Of a stretch of 24,629 nt of DNA, positions 1-10,525 are shown piece by piece. Position 1 is the stretch's first letter; each line of letters begins with the position of its first letter. The notes beneath the pieces were generated by a model, which did no database searches, had not been told where the DNA came from, and saw only the letters and a program-made list of their open reading frames with translations. The position numbers and the translations under genes are program-made. Source of the DNA: Batkoa obscura (taxonomy: Eukaryota; Entomophthoromycota; Entomophthoromycetes; Entomophthorales; Batkoaceae); the NCBI GenBank assembly GCA_030770535.1, contig JASVEC010000256.1, positions 1-24,629 of the forward strand. The letters run 5' to 3'.

Positions 1-897
1 AAGTTAACACTGCAGTCAACAATTAATCTTACATATAGAACTTAAAAATGATCCAACATCTTAATTATTATTGCTATAATAGCTAATAGAACATTTTTAT
101 ATAAAACAAGTATCTTTTAATGATAATATTCTCAAGTTTAAATTTTTATTTCAAACTTTAAACTTTAAAATTTAATACCCAATCATAGAATGAAAACATT
201 CTTTATAAATAAGTCCAATTTGGACCTATCGGATTTATCTTAAATATTTTGAGATTTTAAAATTCAGCTTTACTCAAATTTGAACTAATGAAATCATCGG
301 TTGTTAATAATATCTTCAGTTGATTGATAAAAAATTAGCTATTATGGCACCATACTTATTATTGAAAATTCAAGGTCATTCATTTTTAAATGTAAATAAA
401 ATTACACTTTTAAAATATTGACAACTAAATTAATAAATAAAAAATAAATAAAATAAACACTTATCTCGTATTATTTATTGTGTGTGATTTACTCCTTTTA
501 AGCTGTTTTAATAAAAGTAGATCTCAATTCTTGTTCTTTTATTAAAAGGAATTTATTTATTTCAGATCAATCTTTCAACAAGATCTCTAAGTTTTTTAAT
601 AATAAGAATTTTTATATAAAATGCTTTAAGGTTCGGAGTTATACTATTGAATTTAGCCAATTAAATTGAGATAAATAAGAATATGAGCAAAATCAAATGA
701 AAATTTAGAAATAAATAGATTAAAGTAATTTATTAAGTTATATGAATTTCAAAAGATATATAAATCAAATGTAAACATTCAATTAAGCTTTAAGTTTTTA
801 GAGTTTGAAATTTTTTTTGATTTTTTTTGTAGTCACAGTAGTTACGAGTGCGTTGTAAATCGGTATTTAAATAAATAGATAATTAAGTAGTGAAGAA
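1..897. other. AT-rich intergenic region, no gene seen
   Basis: I see no open frame with protein-like composition, no tRNA and no copy of the local MITE here. The last 100 bases hold T runs and the probable promoter and 5' leader of the small gene that starts at 898. Confidence 0.5.
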
Positions 898-1428
898 ATG
901 AAGCCAATAAGAATGATTAATAGTAACAATAGTAGTTTGGAGAGTATCAATGTTATCAAAGATAATGATAGTAATGAACATATAAAAGAATGGGAATATT
1001 ATCGATTAATTAGTAACCAAAATAAAAATCAAAACTTGAAAAATATGATTAATAAGTTAATAGTAGAATTAGGGATTGATTATTTTACATGTAGTTTAAT
1101 ATTAGATTTTTTTTAATTTAAATATTGAATTAAATCAATCTTTGACAATATCTCAATTTATTACATTAAATAATACCCTCACCGATAATTTCAAGAAATT
1201 GTTATTTTTGCAATTAGCCATTTTAACTTTATGTTATTATTTATCTGATAAAAATTATAAAAATTTTGATTCTCTATTTCTAGAAAAGAAGTTAAATGTT
1301 TATTTAAAAGGTTGGATAACACAATTAATTTTTTAAATAATCAGAATAATAATCAGCTAAATGTTATACCAATGTTGAATAGTTTATTAAATGATATCTC
1401 TATTGTTCGTAATTGGTTAAAAATTTAA
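898..1428 (+). pseudogene. Unrecognised small helical protein, frame broken twice at T runs
   Basis: I do not recognise this protein. Three open segments follow each other without a gap: 898-1113 in one frame, about 1106-1333 in a second, then about 1330-1428 back in the first, ending at TAA 1426-1428. Both frame changes fall in T runs (eight T at 1107-1114, six T at 1329-1334). One T fewer in the first and one more in the second would give a single protein of about 176 residues. It would have an Asn/Ser-rich N-terminus, then leucine-rich, probably all-helical sequence, and a C-terminus ending VRNWLKI. No intron with GT-AG ends explains the switches. It may be a real gene with homopolymer errors in the assembly, or a young pseudogene. 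It converges on the SCYL1 gene, with about 280 bases between the stops. Confidence 0.5.
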
Positions 1429-1707
1429 AGTTCAACCTTTTTGTCCTTATTTCCTTCATCTTTTCTTTTCTATTTTCTCTATTATTTTACATATATTCAT
1501 TTTATTACTCTATTTCTATTCTATTTCTATTCACTTCTTTTGCATATACATTTTGAGCTCCAATCCCCTTCCCTCTTCCCTTTACATCGTTACTATATTG
1601 TATATTTTCCTGTTATCTAATTTACAATTGCATTAAAAATAAAAAACATCAAAAAACCAAAATAAATATCATAATATCTTTTTTATTTAACTATAACATA
1701 CGTTGAT

Positions 1708-2176
1708 TTACCCCTTACTAATTTTTTTAGCACCTAATTTAAGTTTTCCTTTCGCTTTACTAGGTACGATTTTATTTGTTTTCTTTATTCCACTTTCATT
1801 ACTATTATTATTACTCTTATTCATTTTAACCCCCCTATTAATGCTATTGTTATTGAATTGATTTTCGCTACCCCAATCATCCCAAGTATCAACTTTATTA
1901 TTGTCTTCTGCTTTATCATCTTTAATTACATTACTATTATCTGAAGTATCCCAATTATCCCAAGCATCTGTAGTTGTATCATCAGTAATTGTATTGATAA
2001 CCTTGGTTAATGTGGTCTTTATTTTGTTATTATTAAGTTGAGCTTTACTAATATCTTCAACGGCTTCCTCAATCTCGTCACCCCAAGCACCCCAATCATC
2101 ATTAGTAGTAGTAGTAGTAGTTATAGGAGCAGTAGGTATAACATTGGCTATAGTATTTGTATCATTACTATTAATT

Positions 2177-2210
<34 letters not shown>

Positions 2211-4230
2211 CTTCTGGTAATAAAATGGATGAATTTTGAATAGAATCCGCTGCATATGATATGCCTTTGCTTAAATTATTAACTGCCCAATTAGTCCAAT
2301 TATTATTATTTATAGTATTAATACTATCTGAGTTACTAGTCGTATTAATATTCTTTACATTACTGTTATTTGAATTGTTCTGCTTCTCTTGTACAAAACC
2401 GGTATCTGGTAATTCTTTTGTAAACTCATCCACTTTTAATAAACTTTTATCAGTTAAATTTTTAGCTTGAATCCGAATATTTTTTTCAGTATCCATTAAT
2501 AAAGGAATCAAGTTGGGTAATAAAGATTGTATAAATAATTTTAGATTTAAATTATTAATTAATAGTATTAAACAATTTAAGCTATTAATTCTACTTGGTG
2601 GAAAGGGATCTTTTAATGATTTTATAATTTGATGATAAATTGTTATTTTATTACTATAATTGGGTATAATTTTTTCATATATTAAAATGGTATTAGCTCT
2701 TACTATGCCCAACTTATCAAATTGTAATTCCTTTATTGAATCATAAATATCTTCTATTATTGTGATTATTAAACTATTATTATTATTATTATTTTCTTCA
2801 TTATCACTATTACTATTTTGATTATTATCATTATTATTACTATTATTACAATCCTTATTTAATTTATTTAATAATAATAAAATAACTTTTAAGCTTAATT
2901 CTTTAATTTGTAAATGATTATCTTTTAAACCTAATAAAATATTATGATAAATTTCTTTAATATCATATTCATTAAAATGATGGATGATTTTATGAAAATT
3001 TAATAACAAGTTAAACCTCAATTTACGATCACTGTTTTTAAATGCTTCCATATAATCTTTAACTATTAACTTAGGCTCAAGCTCACTTAATTTAATTAAT
3101 ACTTGTATACCTTCATTTTCTAATAACCCAATTTTTAAAAATTTACTTAATTCAAAGATAATTTTATATCGTATATAATGTTGGTTTAATTCATTTAAAT
3201 GAAATTGTATTTTTTTATAAAATTGTTGTTTTTCTTCATTATTTAAAGTTGTAAATTGATTTAATTGATTATCAATTTCAATTTTAAAATGTCGAAAATA
3301 ACTATTGTTATTTAATAGATTAATAATATCTTTCTTATAATTCTTATTCATTATCATTTTCCTAATCAATTCCTGTATTCCTTTATTATTGTTCTTTTTA
3401 AATCGTAGATTATTACTATCTCTAATCTCTTCCCCTTCAAACAACTCAAATAGCAAATTGCCTAACTGATAACTTTCAATTGGAGTTATGTTATTTCTAT
3501 CCGTTATTTCTTTAGGTATCAAATTAAATCTAGTCAACTCGGCTATAATTTCATCTTTCTCTTCTTCTCTTCCCAAAAATTGTAGATTAAATAATTTCCA
3601 TTCTGATGCTTGATTCATGACCACATGCTGTTTTGTAACTCGTCCAATAATAAACCCATTTTCAAATAAAAAATTACATACTTTCTATAATAAACAATAG
3701 ATTAATTACCAAATCGACTTTTGCACAAACATGTAAAAAAGTTTCTTACCAATAATTTGAAACAATGGAAAGGTTCTATAATTATTTCATCTTCAAATCC
3801 AAGGAATTCCACTCTTTCCGTTACAATAGAAACTTGATAACTGTTACTATAACCTTCAATAAATTGAATAGAATCAGGATGCTTTAATGTTTTGAACCGT
3901 TTCAATACTCTTTCTGCTATCGAATAGCCATCCACTGCATTTTCAATTTTATAATCTTTATCGTTATGTAAAAATAAAGTATATTCTTTTAATGTCGACT
4001 AAATAATACAAATTAATTCTATGTATCATATGGATGATTTTTTATGAAATAATAGTATAAACGATAGAACTTACTTTTTGTATTACGTTAAAACACCGCC
4101 ATAATTTAGATAAAAATGGATCCTTTAAATGTTGCTCTTCTAATATACTATATTCTTTTAAGATGGGATTACTACTATATTGTTGTATACCAGTTTGTAC
4201 TAAATTAATGATATTGCTGAAATAGGCCAT
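1708..4230 (-). CDS. SCYL1: SCYL1/Scy1-family pseudokinase with HEAT repeats, three exons
   Basis: Exons are 4230-4075, 3998-3750 and 3684-1708, giving about 793 aa, close to the family length. Both introns (3999-4074 starting GTAAGT, 3685-3749 starting GTAAGA) are phase 0. The N-terminal pseudokinase shows the family block AERVLKRFKTLKHPD, then ASEWKLFNLQFLG where active kinases have the DFG region; the HRD position reads IGRV, so it should be catalytically dead. Residues of roughly 300-550 are HEAT-like helices, including DPFPPSR. The tail is Asn-rich with repeated Trp-Asp motifs (NDDWGAWGDE, DAWDNWD, DTWDDWGSE) and ends in a basic KLKLGAKKISKG. Scy1-like proteins act in COPI/Golgi traffic and, as Cex1, in tRNA export. 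The similar SCYL1 tail ends in a COPI-binding RKxx motif; here the AKK is followed by extra residues. The start is the first Met of exon 1, where family similarity begins. Confidence 0.92.
2178..2210. repeat. ATT/AAT microsatellite inside the SCYL1 exon
   Basis: A run of ATT units encodes about ten consecutive Asn residues in the low-complexity tail of the SCYL1 protein. Shorter runs of the same kind lie near 2105-2122 (Thr) and 2780-2800 (Asn). The frame stays open, so length changes in whole units would be tolerated. Confidence 0.85.
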
Positions 4231-4416
4231 TTTAAATATATGTTTGGATTTCTGTTTCTCTATTTTAATAGACTATTTCTTTTGTTGCTTGTAGAAAATA
4301 AAAATTTGATTAAGAAACAAACCAGTTGTTCCCTAGAAAAATGAAATCAGCATATTTATTGAATTTTGATTGGATAATAGATTTAGTCAAAAAATATGTA
4401 TACAATCAAGAATACA

Positions 4417-4489
4417 TGCTCCGTATAGGGCTTGAACCTATGACCTTAGCGTTATTAGCACCACGCTCTGCCAACTGAGCTAACGGAGC
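4417..4489 (-). tRNA. tRNA-Ile (AAT anticodon)
   Basis: The 73-nt cloverleaf has acceptor stem GCTCCGT/ACGGAGC with discriminator A. The D arm is GCTCAGTTGGCAGAGC, the anticodon loop is CTAATAA, and the T arm carries GGTTCAAGC. There is no intron. A T6 run about 24 nt past the 3' end (4389-4394 on the plus strand) can serve as the Pol III terminator. It is identical over all 73 nt to the copy at 21627-21699. Confidence 0.95.
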
Positions 4490-4589
4490 ATTTCTAATTA
4501 CTATTGAGATATTAGTAAAGTTTTATTTATATAAATTTAATTTTATATAATCTAAATTTTAACTCCTATTTAGTAAATCACTAAACATA

Positions 4590-4687
4590 TGGGGATATAT
4601 TTTTTTGTTTAATTTTGCTAACGATTTTTCTACTTAAATAGTGCTTAAAAAATGGAAAAGCAATGTAATCAAAAAAAAACATCCCCA
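4590..4687 (-). mobile_element. MITE of the local foldback family, full length, reverse orientation
   Basis: This copy of 98 bp has terminal inverted repeats TGGGGAT and CATCCCCA, flanked by TA on both sides. Inside are the family blocks, here reversed: ACTTAAATAGTGCTTAA and GGAAAAG. It lies 100 bp upstream of the 5' end of tRNA-Ile. Confidence 0.88.
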
Positions 4688-4957
4688 TATTTTACTATTA
4701 AACTTTTAATAATTAATTCTTAGATTATAGGGGTTTTATATTAAAAAAATTCAAAAGAGTTTTCTGTACTGAATCATCATTAAAATTTCATAATAAATTA
4801 TATAGATTAATAAGAGATTTTTGATACATAGGCCACTTACATGAATATTTAAAAGCATACTTTTAGCATCTCAAATCTTCTTTATTTTAGTTAAAGCTAT
4901 AAATAATAATTCTTCAAGTTTTATATTATTGAAATTAAAAGGCTAAAATTAGAGCAC

Positions 4958-5744
4958 CTAAGCCTCTTCTTGCTTTTCAACAGGTTGATGAGTTGAAGAA
5001 TTAGAGGTATAAAGAAGATAAGAAGTAATTCCAAAGACTAAGAAAGTGGCGATAGTTGCAGTGATATAGATAGCAAAAGAACAAGACATAAGTACATAAA
5101 AATTGCCTGATAATACAATGGAGTGAATTGTAATATTTACAGACCTGTTGATAAGTAAAATAGATCCAATCCAAATACATGTAAAGATATGAGGATGTTT
5201 TTTTTGGTTTCATCACTTTTTCTCTTTTTTAAGCGCTATTTGAGTAGAAAAATTGTTAGTAAAATTCTTGAACGAAAAAATACATCTCCATATGAACCCT
5301 TTCATAAAGCCATATTGTTAAGACAGAAAAACCTACAATAAGGACGAAAATTACAATCAAATTGGTCATGTTAAAAACAAATGGATAAAAAAGTCTCCAT
5401 AAACTCCAATCTGAAGCTGCTCCTAAAATGATGTCGCCTAAAATACCAATTGCACCACATAAGATAGCACCAAGAATACTAAATCCTATAGTACAGCCAA
5501 ACACAATCCATAGAGCAGTAGTAGGATCACTTGGTGACACATTTACAATGATGACAATACCAAGAAGATATGTCAAGTAACCAAAGAACCAAAGACCAGA
5601 GATTCCACGAGTAAACTTGATACATTTCAACCCTTTAGCTAAAATTATACCACCGAATAAAAATAAGATGATTCCTAATACTAGGGCAAAAGTTGACGAT
5701 ATCATTACGCTTTTAAGCAAAGAAGTAGAAGTATTCAAGTCCAT
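4958..5744 (-). pseudogene. Seven-TM family copy 1, split by a MITE
   Basis: The frame opens at ATG 5744 (MDLNTSTS) and runs through membrane segments 1-5 to a point inside the MITE at 5190-5290, where it stops. On the far side the same gene resumes and stays open to TAG 4958-4960, with WIGSILL, SIVLSG, IATFLVF and a tail ending QPVEKQEEA. Leaving out the MITE and one target duplicate, the two parts share a frame, so the gene was open when the MITE landed. As it stands, the product would be 162 aa and lack the last two TM segments. The part at 5412-5683 is nearly identical to copies 2 and 3, while the C-terminal half is clearly diverged. Its TATA-like element is degenerate. A short protein could still be made. 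Confidence 0.82.
5190..5290 (+). mobile_element. MITE inserted in seven-TM gene copy 1
   Basis: The 101-bp element runs from TGAGGATG to CATCTCCA, flanked by TA on each side; ATATG is also present on both sides, so the duplication is 2 to 5 bp. The intact paralogue at the same place (near 7630-7650) has no element and aligns without a gap if the MITE and one duplicate are left out. That makes this a true insertion. Confidence 0.93.
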
Positions 5745-5964
5745 TACCTCGAGTTAATAAAAATTAATAAATCTACTGTATTCAAATAATTGCAATCTTA
5801 GGTGAGTATCTAAGACATAGTCGATGAATTATTATAGGCTTTGTGAACTATTCATATACTGTGAAATTGTATTTACACACTGGAAATTAAAATGAGGTAA
5901 TACGGTTTTAAATAAGAACTTAAAGTAATAATTGAATAATTGATACTGGGGGATACAATCTATA

Positions 5965-6062
5965 TGGGGATTTTTTTTTAGTTTCATTACTTTTCCGCTT
6001 TTTAAACGCTATTTGAGTGGAAAGATTGTTGGTAGAATTCTTAAATAAAAAATACATCCCTA
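5965..6062 (+). mobile_element. MITE, full length
   Basis: This 98-bp copy starts TGGGGATTTTT and ends CATCCCTA, with TA (or ATATG) on both sides. The inner block AACGCTATTTGAGTGGAAAG matches the family. It lies 220 bp upstream of seven-TM copy 1. Confidence 0.88.
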
Positions 6063-7362
6063 TATGTTATTGTATTTAATAAAGTAAATTAATGTACTTA
6101 TAGTGTAAGAAGGATTCAATACTAACATCTCTAACTAGACTACCAATATGGCTCAACTTGCCTTTATGAAGTTATACCACATATTAGCAATGGGTAGATA
6201 TACCAATGAAGTTGAAGACTCACGTAATAGGGCGATAGTGGTTGCATAAAAGCTAGAGAATAGTTCAAAACCTAATCGACCAAATAGCAAAAGCCGATAA
6301 TAGAATCAAAGTGAAACTTGGAACTGGATTTTGAGTTGATACTGAATATAGATATAGTAGATTTAAGAAGAGAGCAAAACTTCTTAAAGCAGTAAAACCT
6401 CGTAGGCTTAGCTAATATCGCTTAGGTAAATTAGAAGTCACGTTGCTTAAGTGGAGGATTAATGTAAGAAATTCGAGTGAAATTTGCACCGTTTTACTTA
6501 AATTATCAAATTATAAACTTAACAATTTTACAGCTATTGTAATAGTTTTTTATTTAGTATTACAATCTCCAAGTCTTTTAACCTTTACATAGCTTTAATG
6601 AAAAGTGACGATATCTGCCAAAGATGATTATTGACGATCCTATAAAGGCTATCATATTCATGTCTAAGTAAGAAAAGCCAAAGGATAGTCTCCAAACTTC
6701 CCATAGTCCTGTAAAAATTAGTCAATAATAATGGGATTTTAGCCCAGGTAGCTTACAGGTTGTTAAAAAAATAATCACTAAAAGGCTATATTACTCGCTA
6801 CTATAACTTTCTATATTTCAAAGGTGAAACTATTAAAATCTAACAATATAGCTTATATTTATTAATATCTTGAGTTTTGAAATAACTAAACTAAATAAAG
6901 TGGCACAATAATTTTAGTTATCGTTTTTAACAAGACCTTTTTTGTGTTCCATCATAGTTGCATCTACCTAAACCAAATAAGTTATTAGCTGCAATATCAA
7001 ATGTTTCACTAAAAACATATTATATATATAAATTGTGTACTGTTGTAATTATATATTTCGGGAATTTTATGTCAAAGTGCAATAGAACATAAAAATGGGT
7101 TTGTAAAAATGATAAAATAAAATCAGTTTATTCCTTTGATTTAAATTATTTTGAAGCTTACAGATATTAACAAATATAGCTCAACTGTATTACAAACATA
7201 GTTTTTGTATCTTTAAGGATCACCTATGCTTAGATTTAAATCTGTATCTTACAACTTCAATGGTACAAGAAGTTAAATAACATCTTTGATAAATAAAGGA
7301 TAAAATAAAAAAAGAACTGAGGCACATAAAATAATACTTTTAGCCCTTAATTAGCATTGAGG
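6063..7362. other. Intergenic region with short unassigned open frames, possible old gene relics
   Basis: No intact gene is seen. The stretch 6130-6590 has richer base composition than its surroundings and several open stretches of 20-58 codons on the plus strand, none recognised. On the minus strand, near 6757-6710, there is a well-formed possible intron of 48 nt (GTAAGC, TGACTAAT, TTTTACAG). A frame that begins WEVWRLSFGF follows it and ends near 6590. Another minus frame at about 7008-6925, after a TTTTTAG acceptor-like site, reads ETFDIAANNLFGLGRC and stops soon after. These look like broken exons; I cannot name the genes. Confidence 0.4.
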
Positions 7363-8047
7363 TGTTTATTATGAAATTAAATAATAGAGTTAGAGTATTT
7401 AGGCATCTTCTTGCTTTTCAATAGGCTGTTGAATTGAAGAGTTTGATCTGAAATGAAGATAAGAAGCAACAGCGAAAACTAAGAAAGTGGCAATGATTGA
7501 AATAATATACAGGATAAGAGAACCGGATACAAGTGCATCGTAGTTACCAGATAATACGATTGAGTTGATTATAATATATACAGCACCACTGATAAGTAAG
7601 ATGGATCCAATCCAGCTAGATGCAAAGATTTGTGCCTTTTCCTTAAACCATACAACTAGGATAGCGAAAACTAAAGCAAGGACAATACTTACAACCAAGT
7701 TAACAATGTTGTTTGAAACGAAAGGAGAGAAGATAGTCCATAAACTCCAACCTGAAGCTGCTCCTAAAATGATGTCGCCTAAAATACCAATTGCACCACA
7801 TAAGATAGCACCAAGAATACTAAATCCTATAGTACAGCCAAACACAATCCATAGAGCAGTAGTAGGATCACTTGGTGACACATTTACAATGATAACAATA
7901 CCAAGAAGATATGTCAAGTAACCAAAGAACCAAAGACCAGAGATTCCACGAGTAAACTTGATACATTTCAACCCTTTAGCTAAAATTATACCACCGAATA
8001 AAAATAAGATGATTCCTAATACTAAGGTGACGATCGACCATATCATT
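7363..8047. repeat. Near-identical duplicate block, partner of 14284-14968
   Basis: This 685-bp block matches 14284-14968 at the same length and in the same orientation, with only two differences found by eye. It covers the 3' flank and all of the seven-TM coding region except the first dozen or so codons. Similarity falls sharply at both edges, which points to gene conversion rather than a young duplication of the whole locus. Confidence 0.9.
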
Positions 8048-8085
8048 GGATTGTTATTTGAAGAAGTGGAGGTATTGGAATCCAT
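7399..8085 (-). CDS. Seven-TM membrane protein, copy 2 (TMEM198/DUF4203-like)
   Basis: The protein has 228 aa. I chose ATG 8085 because copy 3 starts at the matching Met and the bases before it (AACATA) are shared; an in-frame ATG 11 codons upstream is less likely. A short Ser/Asn-rich N-terminus is followed by about seven hydrophobic segments. They include VLGIILFLFGGIILAKG, WFFGYLTYLLGIVIIVNV, a Gly-rich pair around FGCTIGFSILGAILCGAIG, LVVSIVLALVFAILVVW, WIGSILLISGAVYI and IISIIATFLVFAVASYL. The tail is short and charged, ending EKQEDA. The Gly-rich helices and segment number recall the TM7S3/TM198 (DUF4203) group, but that is a guess from pattern. There is no signal peptide or catalytic motif. 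The gene has a TATA box and no intron. Function is unknown. Confidence 0.85.
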   Translation of the reverse strand: MDSNTSTSSNNNPMIWSIVTLVLGIILFLFGGIILAKGLKCIKFTRGISGLWFFGYLTYLLGIVIIVNVSPSDPTTALWIVFGCTIGFSILGAILCGAIGILGDIILGAASGWSLWTIFSPFVSNNIVNLVVSIVLALVFAILVVWFKEKAQIFASSWIGSILLISGAVYIIINSIVLSGNYDALVSGSLILYIISIIATFLVFAVASYLHFRSNSSIQQPIEKQEDA

Positions 8086-8131
8086 TATGTTAAATGAATA
8101 TAAATTAATAAAGTCCAATATACTTTTTGAG

Positions 8132-8140
8132 CTATTTATA
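8132..8140 (-). promoter_or_regulatory. TATA box of seven-TM copy 2
   Basis: TATAAATAG reads on the minus strand about 47-55 nt before the chosen ATG. The same nine bases stand at the matching place in copy 3 although the surrounding promoter has diverged, which supports function. Confidence 0.65.
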
Positions 8141-9177
8141 CACTTAATTTTAATTTCCTATTATTACTATGGGGGTACTTTCATTTTAAGTTAACCTTAA
8201 ACTTTAAATAAATATGTTTTTACCAATAATTTTGTATTTTTATGTCAATGTAGTTTCACACAAATCTCGTCCTAGATTTATAAGCATTTGTTCTATAGCT
8301 TAACCTTAATTTTTAGTCTCTCTTACATAGTGTGGTGGTCAAAATTTAGTTTAATTTACATGTCAAATGGAAGGTTATTTTATGCCCAATCGAACATATC
8401 CTCATATCACTCCTTCGTCAAAGTTTTAAATTCAGTTCCTATTGCCAAGTTTTTATACTATATCAGTTTCTTAATTAAAATGGACGATAATGATTTGTTA
8501 TTTTCTTGATTTATTTATTAGATTGAAAGATCTTCCTGAAATTGTATACTTTTTAAATTCATCATTAAAATAATATCTATTTTTTATTTAATAGTAATTT
8601 AAGCTAAACTTTTTTAAAAAAACGGTCATTGAATTCACTACATAAAAGATAATCTAGTGAAAAAGCTTAATAATAAATTCTCTTATAGATCTTATGAGTT
8701 GTTATTTTTGATAGAGGCATTTTATACTACGATATTTATTGTAGTGTATATTAAAAATATAGTGGAAAGGGTTTAAAGGCATATTAGATCAATTTATTCG
8801 AAATTATGTACAATCTAGAATGAACGCTTTGTTTAAAAGATGCTCACAGACATTTCTGTAGATCCCATAAGTGACATACAGTTGAAAACCGGTAGTATAA
8901 AGCTGTCATAAATTTGAATATAAGTTTATATAAAATGCCTCCTTTAAAAGGTTTAGGCCATAAGATAAACATTTCGATGTAGAGAAGCTTTGTATGCCAC
9001 TGTGATATTATTAAGGCTAAAAAATTCAAGGTGTCGTTTAAAATAGAGATGTTTTATATAATACTATAAAGTTTTATTAAAAGATGAAATTACAATGATA
9101 GTCAAATTTAAAGCTATCTCATATATCATATTAAAAAATAAGCCATAAGGTAACTATAAAGCTACATTTCACTAATG
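8141..9177. other. Upstream region of seven-TM copy 2; no gene
   Basis: From 8141 to about 8440 the sequence is a diverged relative of the region upstream of copy 3 (15082-15365): shared words include AGTTAACCTTAAACT and CCACACAAA or CACACAAA in the same order. Beyond that I see no homology and no convincing gene. Open frames of about 60-75 codons here lack protein-like features. Confidence 0.5.
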
Positions 9178-9250
9178 TGGAGAACCCGGGCATCGATCCC
9201 GGTGCCTCTCGCATGCTAAGCGAGCGCTCTACCATCTGAGCTAGTTCCCC
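9178..9250 (-). tRNA. tRNA-Ala (AGC anticodon)
   Basis: The 73-nt cloverleaf has acceptor GGGGAAC/GTTCTCC with discriminator A. The D arm is GCTCAGATGGTAGAGC, the anticodon loop is TTAGCAT and the T loop carries GGATCGATGCC. There is no intron. A T6 run (9132-9137 on the plus strand) lies downstream. Confidence 0.95.
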
Positions 9251-9601
9251 AATACTTATGATCAAGGCACAAAAAATATAATTTTGTTCTTAATTTTTAA
9301 CTTATTACATAACAGTTTATAGTTAAGAATTGAATTAATACAAAGTAAAATTTAGTAGGGCGCCTAAAAATAGCTATAAAAATCAACCACTTGAGAAAAC
9401 TATGTACTATGTACTTCAAAAAAGCAATTGATTTTTGCCTTGGCTTTGTTATAAACTGAAAGTATCCAAATCCAATCTAAAAAATAACCAATACTATAAT
9501 ATAAACTTTGATTTTTATTATAATTAAATAAAAGATACAAAAAGCTAATATAGATATTTTGTTTAGCTTATAGTTTAAAAATAAAGTTGTTTTTTATTAT
9601 A
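9251..9601. other. AT-rich spacer, nothing recognised
   Basis: This is the 5' flank of tRNA-Ala up to the next MITE. No open frame, repeat or RNA gene is seen. Confidence 0.5.
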
Positions 9602-9700
9602 TAGAGATGTATTTTTGTATTTAAGAATTTCACTAACAATTTTTCCACTCAAGTAGTGCTTAAGAGATGGAAAAAGTAATGAAGCCAAAAAAACACCCTA
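9602..9700 (-). mobile_element. MITE, reverse orientation
   Basis: This copy of 99 bp has ends TAGAGATG and CACCCTA flanked by TA (or ATATA) on both sides. The inner reversed blocks CCACTCAAGTAGTGCTTAAG and GGAAAAAGTAATGAAGCC match the family. Confidence 0.85.
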
Positions 9701-9854
9701 TATACTGTTATAATAACTAGGATATTTTTAAAAATTAATTTTTTTAAATTTCTTCATAATATTTTATAAATTTTATATCAAAATCATAATATTAGTCAAT
9801 TATTTTTTAGTAATTTTGTTCATCTTAGATATACTTTACTTTTTTTAAAGCTGT

Positions 9855-10318
9855 TGTGAAATATCGCTTTGTCAGTCCCATGGTTGATTATAGCATAACA
9901 ATCGCCTAAGCTGTTATGTTCTCGAGTTCAGAGAAAACCAATCCCATGCTCTTAGTTTGATTTGCTATGAGGATTTCTAGCTTCACCCCAAAGAATATTA
10001 TCATCTCATTTTGATATTTATACTTTTCAGAGTATAAAAGAGTTTTCAGAGTATAGTAGCTTAAGGCTTTTTAACTGAATTATTCCGTGATATCTCGAAC
10101 ATTTAATAAAGTCACTAAGTTTTCACAATAGTATTTTACATAGATTTTACATTAGTATTGTCTATTCTATTTGTTTTACATAGTCTGTAGCTTATTACGT
10201 GCTATTCTTCATAACCCAAGTCTATCTTAGTCACATAAACTAAGACCTTTTGACTTGTAGTGTAGTCAATCAAGCAATAACTGTTCTTGACTCCAAACAC
10301 TGAATACCAGATTTTACA
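9855..10318 (-). mobile_element. Solo LTR-like element, copy A
   Basis: The 464-bp non-coding element starts TGTGAAAT and ends in a close inverted match, as LTRs do (TG...CA). It is the reverse complement of the element at 24122-24623, roughly nine bases in ten being equal. No internal retroelement genes flank it, so it reads as a solo LTR of unknown family. Flanking 4-bp words are similar but not equal. It carries fewer units of the internal 19-bp tandem repeat than copy B, which explains the whole length difference. It lies about 600 bp upstream of tRNA-Ala. It is a fossil of moderate age. Confidence 0.65.
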
Positions 10319-10525
10319 CTATATAAATAATATTATTTTTTAATTTATTGTACTTTATTTTTATTAATATTTTTTAATATTTGCATAAGTTATATTATTG
10401 TTGCTTTTAATAAAAGCAGCAATTTTTGTTATAACAAAATCATTGATTATTTTATTAACAAGAGCTAAATGTGCCTTTTTTATATTATTTTTTTATATTA
10501 TTAATTTGATGTTGATTTATTAATA

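Noticed and set aside
2038-2220. Plus-strand frame rich in Ile/Ser over the SCYL1 tail
   Set aside because: It is the complement of the Asn/Thr codon repeats of SCYL1.
5001-5216. A separate small protein on the minus strand at this place
   Set aside because: It is an out-of-frame reading of the C-terminal half of seven-TM copy 1; the true frame there matches the paralogues.
7565-7921. A 118-codon open frame antisense to seven-TM copy 2 (and the same at 14486-14842 for copy 3)
   Set aside because: It is the mirror of a conserved coding region and owes its openness and conservation to the sense gene; its composition is not protein-like.
8288-8509. A 73-codon frame upstream of seven-TM copy 2
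   Set aside because: It has no ATG at its start, lies in a region that is the diverged duplicate of the copy 3 promoter, and the frame is not kept there.
8844-9029. A minus-strand frame of 61 codons next to tRNA-Ala
   Set aside because: Aromatic-rich and without recognisable motif, ATG context or neighbours; most likely chance.
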